Shown piece after piece: positions 55,850 to 64,000 of a stretch of 64,000 bases of DNA; the stretch's first letter is position 1; every line of letters starts with the position of its first letter. The stretch comes from Chrysopilus asiliformis (lineage: Eukaryota > Arthropoda > Insecta > Diptera > Rhagionidae). The notes below the pieces were generated by a model that ran no database searches, was not told the origin of the DNA, and was given only the letters and a program-made list of their open reading frames with translations. The stretch spans positions 6,120,001-6,184,000 of the forward strand of contig OZ035961.1 in the NCBI GenBank assembly GCA_964034945.1, written 5' to 3'. The position numbers were made by a program, and so were the translations under genes.

Positions 55850-56720
55850 TTCCTCTGCAAAATTTTCTATCGGAAAAAATATGTGAGAAATTATATTTTT
55901 TTCTAATAATATCCCGAGAACCGTTGAAGACACGTAAAAACCTGTAAAGGGAAAAATGCAGGTAATTTTATTTTATTAGAATTTTGTTTTATTCATTTTT
56001 TCTCAAAAGCACATAGAGAAATTTTCAAAAAACTTGATTTTTTTGAAATGTGTTAAAGATATGAGAAAACCGTTAAAGCAAACAACGTAGAAAATTTTAT
56101 ATCTTTTAAATCTGGTTATATTCATTTTTTCTAAAAACCTCATAGTTCTCGAGAAATTTTCCAAAAACTATATTTTTTCAAACTATTTGTATGTGAAGTA
56201 ACCGTTATAGCTATTGTTACTTTTCCAAAGGTTGATAGAAAACTAAGCTTTACAAAATATTTCAAGTCGCTAGCTCAACGAGTTCTTCAGTTATTTAAGG
56301 ACAGATCGGTGGACAGACCAACAGACCAAAAAAAAAAAAAATACAGACTAAAAGACCGACAGACGTCCTCATAATTCAGGCGTTAAAAGCTAGAGTGGAC
56401 CAACCCACATGTCGAAATCGTGAATTTTTTTGTGTTTGAATCACTATTGCGAGTGAGTTTTTAGATAAAAATATTTGGATGCACAAAAGAACATTTCAAC
56501 ATTGAGTAATAAAGTCCACAGAATTTTTTTTCCAAAAATTTACAGTCAATAATAGTACAAAAGTGGAAAAGCTTCAAAAACTCGATTATTTGGCTTGGTC
56601 CACTCTAGCTTTTAACGCCTCAATTATGTTTGAAACGGATTTCGTACTGATCAGAAATTTTCTATCAGCCCCCATTCTCGGTTCGGTCTCCGTAATGAAC
56701 ACAATATTTTCCCTCTATAT
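55850..56720 (+). mobile_element. R1b DINE-1-like element interrupted by MITE R7
   Basis: Parallels 26936-27595: ACTTTCCTCTGCAAAATTTT, diverged TTCTCGAGAAATTTTC blocks, GACAGACGTCCTCA and ACGGATTTCGTACTGATCAG. It is cut by the TA-flanked MITE at 56374-56624. Confidence 0.55.
56374..56624 (-). mobile_element. TA-flanked MITE R7 (copy 2), nested in R1b
   Basis: Ends ATTCAGGCGTTAAAAGCTAG / CTAGCTTTTAACGCCTCAAT with TA at 56372-56373 and 56625-56626. 251 bp, the reverse of copy 1 at 5419-5668. The flanks rejoin into the R1b sequence seen at 27505-27545. Confidence 0.85.
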
Positions 56721-57236
56721 CAGAGGAAAGTGAAAAATTTAATGTCTTACGCTATGCGAAAATTGAAGATAAGGATTTTATAAGTCAGTGTTTAACATCT
56801 TATGAAAACTACTAACTTGAATTATTAATTGATATTACAAATTATATGCCTGGTTAATTTTATCTAATCGATTTAAATATATTGAATAACACAAGTAATA
56901 TATTTATGTAAAGCATCAAAATCCTGCAAACCTAATTGGATTCTAGTATAATTGGATATCTTTATACGCATTCAATCAAACATATATGGATAACATTTCA
57001 CCTAATTTAATTTTAAAATTCCGTATCGGTTTAATATTAAATTATGCGGACTACATTTCTTTAAATTAATTAATTTTTTAAATACAACTGCCTATGTCAC
57101 TTTCAGATCACATAATGTCGGTCTTTAATTTTTTTCGTACACATATGGATATATTTTAATGTTCCACAAAAATGTTCCGCTTGTTGACTGATGAGTGGAT
57201 GCAATTTAAAAAAAATTAAAATATGAAAATTGATCT
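56721..57236. other. AT-rich stretch, no gene seen
   Basis: Nothing supported. Confidence 0.4.
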
Positions 57237-57239
57237 ATA

Positions 57240-57872
57240 AATAGGGTGACTGTGTTTTTTTTTTGCTCGAATTCGAGACAGGCAACTGGTGAGGAGATGT
57301 GATGTGAAAGGTGAGGTTTTGAATACATCTAAATAAATCGAAAAGTACGATACAAATCAAAGCGGCGCGCTTGGAAAAACCTCTCAACTGTGTATTTTCC
57401 AAACCAAATGAATTTTTCTTTGAGTTTTTGAGGTTTTTTTTCTTAAAAGCTCAAAAGAAGTTGCGCCGCAGGCAAAATATATGCCAGAATCAAAAACTGC
57501 TCCGAATTTCGAGTAAAAATATGCTGCCAACTCGATTTAGTTGCAGCTTAAAGTTTCGTGAAACCAGCCATAAAAGTGTGAAAAGGGAAAAAAAATCAAA
57601 TGGATATGCGTTGTTTCATCCCCCCCCGCCCTCCCTCCCCTTACCCACTCAAAGATTTTGGCATCTCGAGGTCAAATATACTCATAAATTGAAAGCCTCA
57701 CTCCCCGTATTTTGTGTTTCTTGACGTCTTCATTTTATGAAGTAAACATCTTAATTGGGTCGAAATTCCGCGTTTAAAACCCACGAACACAATAAAATTC
57801 CATCCCCGTATCCTATTAAAAAGAGGACGGTGTCCGGAGAAGAGAAGACGGATGGCAACCCTATCTTCAAAT
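57240..57872 (+). mobile_element. R11 old repeat copy
   Basis: Left end ATAGGGTGACTGTG and right end GGATGGCAACCCTATC form a short inverted match. AAAAGTACGATACAAATCAA and GCGCCGCAGGC (57464) match the fragment at 11490-11830. A C-rich patch lies at 57618-57645. Confidence 0.45.
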
Positions 57873-58574
57873 GACAAGAAATCATTCTTTTTTATTACAA
57901 AAATGCAGGTGATATGATTTTGCAATTCTTAAGGGTTGGAATGGCAACAATCATAAATTTATGACAGGATATCATTTTGGATTTTATGGTTGCCACATAA
58001 ATAAATAAATGATCATATCGAAATATTTATCATAACCAATTACTCAACAGAATATTTTATTTAATATTTATTAAAATCTCTACTTTTTGTAATGCGCAAA
58101 AATATCATCAAAACGTTAATTAATATTTATATATAAAACATCATTATCATAATTTAAAAAAAAAAAATCTTATAATTCCATTTAATTCTGTAAAGAAACT
58201 CGCTTAATAGGGGTAGAACTAATTTGAAAGAAGAAATTGCTAAACCTTTTTTTATTGTTAAAATTTCTAAAAGATTTATTCGGTTGATGTTAACGCTTGA
58301 AAAAGATGTTTCTTAATGGCTAAAAATTTGTATAATGGACAACATTCGTTTCCTGTTAAGAAGGATTTCCTTTTTTCTGGTCATTATTCATGTCATTCGT
58401 TCAAGTCAAGGGGAGTACCTCCGGATTTTACTTAACAAGATAAATGTATTGTGAATTTACTTTCAAATAATTTACAAGTGTTGAAAGCACATTTCAAATT
58501 TTGTGTAAAAAGGTTTTACTTAAATATAATTATTTATTTAATGAAAAATAATGATTTGTTGGAAATGTGAAATT
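57873..58574. other. AT-rich stretch, no gene seen
   Basis: Nothing supported. Confidence 0.4.
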
Positions 58575-58589
58575 TGACATGCGTTTTTT

Positions 58590-58835
58590 ATACCCGTAAA
58601 TTTTACTATTTTATAATGGACAATCATGACTACTACTAAAATAGCTAGTTTCAATTACAAAAATAGTCAAAACCGACAATTTTTATATGAAATTTAACAA
58701 TTTAGTAAAATTTTCAATTTTGTGGTTAAATTGATTAATTTTTCAATCGAAATTAACTATTTTTGTAATTGAAATTAACTATTTTAGTGATAGTCTCAAT
58801 TTCCCATTATAAAATAGTTAGATTTACTATTTTTT
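58590..58835. mobile_element. Foldback MITE with ~70-bp inverted repeats
   Basis: The left arm (AATTTTACTATTTTATAATG ... TTTCAATTACAAAAATAGT) pairs with the right arm (ACTATTTTTGTAATTGAAATT ... CATTATAAAATAGTTAGATT) over about 70 bases. The right end is followed by TTCTCCGCGTG, a CACGCGGAGAA-type terminus. The left border is unclear. Confidence 0.7.
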
Positions 58836-58941
58836 TTTCTCCGCGTGTATGATTGGAAATTCAGAAACCCAAATTACTTTTTAATTATAATGTAGCGAAA
58901 TCAATGAAAGCTTAAAAAACAATATCTTTATGAAAAATTAA

Positions 58942-59153
58942 CGCATTAGGGTCCAGACCATTCCAGCATGGAAATTTGGTTTACTTTTAGTATGAACCAA
59001 AACAAAAAACGTTTTTTTTTGCTACGCGTTAACTAATAAAAAAGAGAAACTTTTGAATATTTCATAATCGTGCTCAAAGCTGCCGCAAGCAGAGAAGCTC
59101 TCAAAAAATGCAATTTTTATGTTACATAATATGTAGTAGTGAGAATTAATGGG
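58942..59153. mobile_element. piggyBac-type MITE (copy 2 of the 13552 family)
   Basis: TTAA at 58938-58941 and 59154-59157. GAACCAAAACAAAAAACG and TTGCTACGCGTTA match the 13552 copy in inverted orientation. Ends are CGCATTAGG and ATTAATGGG. Confidence 0.55.
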
Positions 59154-59159
59154 TTAAGA

Positions 59160-60740
59160 AAGATTGAAAATTTATAAAAAATATATATATATTATAATGC
59201 TTCGACTTTTGTTCATCTTTTGAAATCCCTTAAAACCGCTAGCAACTTACCAACTTTCATATTACAAAACTTTGCCAAGCACAAGGACAGTTTATGGCTT
59301 CATCTTCTTTAACAACTTTCAATCAATAATATTAATATTTTGAACAATGCAAATTACGACAAGACTCAATAATTGTACGTAGAATTTTTCTCTTGTTTTA
59401 GCCCTTTTTCACCTTTTTGACGCCAAAGTTTTACCTACTAATTTTCACTCAAACTCTATTCAATATACTTGGTTTAATTGCTACTTTCTAATAACTTTTC
59501 AAACAAAAAAATAAAACGCCCCTGAATAAGAAAGTTCTCAGAAAGTTTCCAAACTGTTCGCTACATGTAAGAATACAACACCAACGTATAAAGAGGAGAC
59601 ACGCTAATATCTATCGACATTTTACATACAGACACATTGTGTTCAAATATATTTTATTCGATTACTGCGGCTATCAGAAATTATCACGAAAATATTCGCT
59701 TGTGTGATAAATTTTTGGGTGTTTTTCGAAAGGGTTGTCGGGAATATATGTTTTTGTGTGTCACTTGAATTAAAATTCACCGATCTAGATATAAATCGAA
59801 GATAAGGTTCAATAAATTTGCAGTTTCTAACAACTTAGTTCTATAATAAATGACTTATAAATTCTCCAACAATGTACTTTTCCCCTTAACCCACCACGCT
59901 TTTCGCTTCGCTCTATTTTTCCCATAATAAGAAGACGTTTTTTTTTTTTTTGGATTATCCAATCCAGAGTTAAATTTTGACTCATATAAAGTGAATGTGA
60001 AAATTATATCTATTTGGGATATATTCATCTTATATTATAGTCGTGTATATAAATAATATATATAGAATGAACATTTTCTATACGTGACTACAATCGAACG
60101 GTGAATTGAAAACTTTTCACTGTAATTTATGACTCTGGGAAAAGTTTTCCTGTGAACCATTAAGTTTGATGTACAAATTAAACGTCAAATAATGGCTGCA
60201 AGTGTTCCAGTGCTGATAACTCTATCTAGAAAACAGAAGCTCTTGTAAAGTAGTACACAAAAAACTTTATATGCTGCCCGAATCTTCCAATCCATCTATA
60301 ATTATTTCTATATTCGTGTAGATAGAAAGCTTTAGATGGACATAAGAACAAAATATCTCTTTTATATATAAAAAAAACATCCCCAAACACAAAACTTTTA
60401 ATTGCAAAAATAATCACTTTCCGCACACTATACTAACACTAACACGAGAAAAACAAACAGCAACAAAAAACAAATTAAAAAATATATATGTTATATAAAT
60501 AAGGGAAATTGAAGATTGTAGAAATCACCTGTTAGGGAAAGAAATCAAGTTCAATTTTATATAAGGTTATATTTTTAAAGTTTTCTTGTTTGAAATTCTT
60601 TAGTTTGATAGTTGTTATTAAGAAAAATTTTCGTTCGCCTTTCACCTCCTTTGTTATGTTAAAATCTATTATATATGTAAGCAAATTAAGTCAAAATCCC
60701 CGACTGAATTGAAAAACTGCCACCCTGACAACACTAGAGG
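59160..60740. other. AT-rich stretch, no gene seen
   Basis: TATA-rich microsatellite tracts (about 59180 and 60050). No exon or RNA gene recognised. Confidence 0.4.
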
Positions 60741-60749
60741 TTGTGAGGA

Positions 60750-60905
60750 TATGGTAGCCCGCCGCTGTGGTTGAGAGGTAGCTGAAGCGTCAGTAAGTGT
60801 GTGACATTACTCCCAAACGGAAGTGGATCTGACCCTAGGCTTCAGGAATCGTCCAAAAGGGGCGCAGCGGCGGGTTTCGCCAAAGTAATAGGCAGTTCTA
60901 CAGAT
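60750..60905 (+). mobile_element. Possible tRNA-derived SINE head
   Basis: GCCCGCCGCTGTGGTTGAGA, then GGTAGC, contains a good A-box-like word (TGGTTGAGAGG). A weak B-box-like GTGGATCTGACCC lies about 60 bases on. The patch is sharply GC-richer than its flanks and ends in an A/T-rich tail. No second copy is visible in the window, so this is tentative. Confidence 0.35.
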
Positions 60906-62617
60906 TGGTATTTTTTCATAAATTAAAAAGAAAGAAAACAAATTGCATTACATATAATATGCTTGTGTGTCTGTCTGCTCGTTTAAAACTCGAGACCTGC
61001 TGAACCGATTTGGATAACGTATTCAGGAAAGAAAGGGTTTTTGTATCATTGATCAACCCAAGGTTTCCCTTTATTTTTACCAGCTACGCCGATTTATGTA
61101 TATTGCTGTCTTTTTTCCTGCCTGTTCACTAAAAACTCGCATGAGCTTACTGACAATATTTAAAAAAAAACTTTCACGTTTGTGTACTAATAAATAAAAT
61201 AAAAAAATTACGAAGGAATTTGGCGTCAGAAATAAAAGCGAGATAAGATCGTTGAGAGTCTTTACATGTTAACTTTTATCTTGCTTTCATTTTTGAGAGC
61301 CAAATCAATGCGTAAAATTATTTATTTTATTTTTAGTACACTTTAAAAGTTTGTTTTTTTTTTTTAAATATCCTTAGTCGCCTTTTTTTCCTGAGTTATT
61401 TTTCAGAGTTCTTTAATTTAAGGCCTCACACAATGGCTACTCGTTTGTTCAATTTGGACAAAACTTCACTACTGCATATGCTCTGCCCATCCCAGTGACG
61501 AGTTTTTTCGACAGCTATGCTAGCAAGGGGTTAAGAATAAATAAAATTGTCCATTTTGAATTCTTTTAAAAAGTAGGGAATTAAAAAAATATTCTAAAAC
61601 TTTGGAAAAGCTTTGTAAGAGTCGTCTTCTTTCGGAGTAGTTGTAAAAAACCTCACTGTCTCATAAATCACCTATTTTTTGGAAACCTATATTTTTCTTT
61701 CTCTTCGTGCATAATACCATAGCCTTCTATAATTTATTGCATAGTTTTATAATTTCTCAACTATAATACTATTATGTAGTTCAATTTTAATGTTTATTTT
61801 CGGACATGAAATTTGTTTGTGTTAAAACAAAAATATAATCATGGCAGCATACTCACCAACCAAACCTTGTTCAAGTGATTAACAGCCTTTAGGTTAACAA
61901 CATGCTAATAAATTTCACTCCAGTTAATTTCTGGAACATTAAACAAACACAGAATTATTCTAGCCCTAATCTGTGCTTAGCCAAGATTTCGGTTATACCA
62001 TGAAATTTATTGATAAATGGGATATGGCTGTTTGCATATAATACAATCTCGCTAAGCTTTCAAGCAACGAATTTTACCATCAACATCCCACGTCTAATTC
62101 TTCATGTCTTTCACAGTTGAATATGATTTCACTACACTTTACAGAGAAAATTATTAGATATTATGAGACATCCTTGATTGCATGAATGTGAGGGAAATCG
62201 GGAAAGTCGTACACAGTTAATAAAACACCAAAGTTCACTTTGTACCGTTTGCACGTGAGAAATCCGCGAAAATTATGGTGTGGTATGTTAAGAGTAAGAT
62301 TTATTTTCTTTTTTTTTATTATTAATAGCTTTTGAAGCGCATTACAAGGATATTTGAATCATACACGTAATTAGCGGAATGAATTGGATTATAATTACGA
62401 GCACTTTTCACGCATAAATTATACACATGCGTGTATAAGTCACAAACAATTAAGCAAATTGCTATAATTGATGTGATTATTAGTTTGCGATGTGATTTCA
62501 AAGAGAATTTCCCGAATGAAAAGCGTAATTCATTTGACGGAACTACAATAAAAGTTATTAGGAAACTTAAATTTTCCCATTTTTTAATTTTCGGAAAAGT
62601 GAAGAAAATCATTATTA
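60906..62617. other. AT-rich stretch with an old inverted repeat, no gene seen
   Basis: 61220-61315 holds TTGGCGTCAGAAATAAAAGC / GCTTTCATTTTTGAGAGCCAA, an imperfect inverted repeat related to words at about 2165 and 36070. Confidence 0.4.
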
Positions 62618-62860
62618 AACATAAGAAAAGCTACAATCGCCAGGGGCCAACCGTCAAATACTCTCTATGATGACAGACAAAATGATTATTTAAAAAAACT
62701 GCACTTGTACAGGCGAAATTTTTCGATGCGATGCACAGTTTTCGAGAAAACAGAAAAAAAGTATTCCATTTGAATGAGAGAGGAGGGAAGCAGCGTTTCG
62801 ATTGGATTTTGATGTATGGCTGAGTAATGTAAAATCCTATTCTAAATACATTTTACACAG
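62618..62860 (+). mobile_element. R1 DINE-1-like element (copy h)
   Basis: ACATAAGAAAAGCTACAATC start, GCCAGGGGCCAACCGTCAAA, TACTCTCTATGATGACAGAC, GATTGGATTTTGATGTATGG and ATGTAAAATCCTATTCTAAA. It supplies the uninterrupted version of the mariner target at 3943. Confidence 0.6.
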
Positions 62861-63087
62861 AGTAGTTGTTAAACAGAGGTTCAAAATTTTTCCCCTCTAA
62901 AACATTGGGTTTCGACGATGGAGATTTTACATTGGGCTTATGGCGAACAAATTCGTACTCACTAACGATGGACGAGACGCTGGCGGTGCTGAGAGTCATT
63001 CGGAAAAGGGGTACAAGGCGAAAGCGGTTGACACAATCCTTTTACTTGATTTGCTGAACTTCGAATTCAAGCCGAATGTCGCCCAAC
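62861..63087. other. Less AT-rich stretch, no product recognised
   Basis: The open frame at 62866-63057 has no recognised domain. The sequence GATGGACGAGACGCTGGCGG stands out by composition and could be a decayed coding fragment. Confidence 0.3.
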
Positions 63088-63089
63088 TA

Positions 63090-63439
63090 AAGGCCCAACT
63101 ACGATCGACATAGAAGCGCATATGTTAATGTCAAATTCCCAACGAATGTTGACATACATAGCTGTCAACATAAAAGCTAATCTTCATTTTACCACAAGTA
63201 GAAATTAATATGGCACCAATATTATTAAATTCACACTAAAATGTTAGGTTATGTTCACTATTTACATATGCCAGTTCCATTTGTATCGAATTATTCATGC
63301 CTAACGAAAGTTTAACGAAGGTTTGAAAGTGGCAACAATTTGACACATGTCTATTGTGGGTAATAACATTGACTTTCTTATTCTGGAAATGACATATGCA
63401 GCTACATATACGCTCCTATGTCGATCGTAGTTGGGCCTT
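63090..63439. mobile_element. TA-flanked MITE with 30-bp terminal repeats
   Basis: Ends AAGGCCCAACTACGATCGAC (continuing ATAGAAGCG) and its complement differ at one position over about 29 bases. TA at 63088-63089 and 63440-63441. 350 bp with no ORF. A TA duplication suggests a Tc1/mariner-like mobiliser. Confidence 0.85.
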
Positions 63440-63503
63440 TAAGGCGAATCACAGCAGATCCAGGCGAACCGACTGTTTACACTCTCGGATGACTGGTTAT
63501 TCA

Positions 63504-63656
63504 TGGAATATACGAGACACTAAAAATTTTTAAGTAATGACTGACAAAAAAAAGGGGAATTCATGACGAAAAATAGAAAATTTTCCCAAAATTATAGGAA
63601 TAATTCCCTCATTAATCGGGAATCATTACGAAAGAATTCATTGTCTCGTATATTCC
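63504..63656. repeat. Inverted repeat GGAATATACGAGACA
   Basis: GGAATATACGAGACA at 63505 faces TGTCTCGTATATTCC at 63642-63656, with weaker inner complementarity (GAATTCATGACGAAA / TACGAAAGAATTC). Probably a small MITE; no target duplication is evident. Confidence 0.55.
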
Positions 63657-63659
63657 TAT

Positions 63660-64000
63660 TTGGATTTCTCTCCGTGTTCGCATACGGCAAACCAGACTAA
63701 AAATTAATCCAGCAAAAAAAAATAAATGTGTATAAAAATGTAATGCTATAATACTTAATTTAAAATATTATAGAATATTCACACAGTTTCGAAATTTTCG
63801 ATATTTAACAGACAATGAAAAATACTGCCAAATTTTATTTACAATAATTAATAAACATTTTGTATGAATTTTGCCAGCTGCAATGAAAATTTTATGCAAT
63901 TCATTACAATGTGTAAATTGTGTTAAACTCGGAGGATCACTTGAAATTCACACAAACCAAAATATTAAAATATCTTTGGACAAACTATTTTTTTTTACAT
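63660..64000. other. AT-rich stretch to the window end, no gene seen
   Basis: Nothing supported. Confidence 0.4.

Overview
The window is AT-rich animal DNA with long A/T runs, (GACA/GTCC)n microsatellites and almost no host coding sequence. The transposon mix points to an insect, most likely a fly: a mariner with DD34D spacing, Helitrons ending in a hairpin plus CTAG, piggyBac-type MITEs at TTAA, DINE-1/Helentron-like elements and a Ty3/gypsy element. I cannot name the species. No rRNA, canonical tRNA, CRISPR array or bacterial-type operon was found. The only possible host piece is a weak candidate 3'-terminal exon near 1408-1575.

Layout. 1-5.7 kb: a foldback MITE, DINE-1-like copies, and one such copy broken by both a mariner (3945-4897) and a TAA-flanked MITE (4999-5329). 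5.7-14.7 kb: mostly old AT-rich sequence with a pogo-like MITE, two piggyBac-type MITEs and fragments of an old family carrying the motif GCGCCGCAGGC. 14.7-27.9 kb: a DINE-1-like element, a hAT/BED-type zinc-finger fragment, a decayed second IS630/Tc1/mariner element split by a Mutator-like MITE, two Helitrons and a tandem MITE. 29-36 kb: three copies of a TAA/TTA-flanked (Harbinger-type) MITE, one inside an insertion bounded by a 96-bp direct repeat. 37-38 kb: more MITEs. 38251-47924: a nearly intact LTR retrotransposon. 48-64 kb: truncated Helitron, two DINE-1-like copies, and further MITEs.

The main object is the 9.67-kb LTR retrotransposon. It has 1.86-kb near-identical LTRs, an ATTT target duplication and a tRNA-Lys-type primer site. 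Its Gag begins with a complete RING-H2 finger, the fold of ubiquitin E3 ligases, ahead of the usual capsid-like region and zinc knuckle. Pol (protease, RT, RNase H, integrase) overlaps gag by 52 nt in the -1 frame, and the overlap holds an A AAA AAC slippery heptamer with a downstream hairpin. Pol carries a frame break near its C-terminus, so this copy is probably not fully functional. There is no env, and no polypurine tract is recognisable before the 3' LTR.

All family and age statements come from reading the sequence by eye. No database search or alignment was run.
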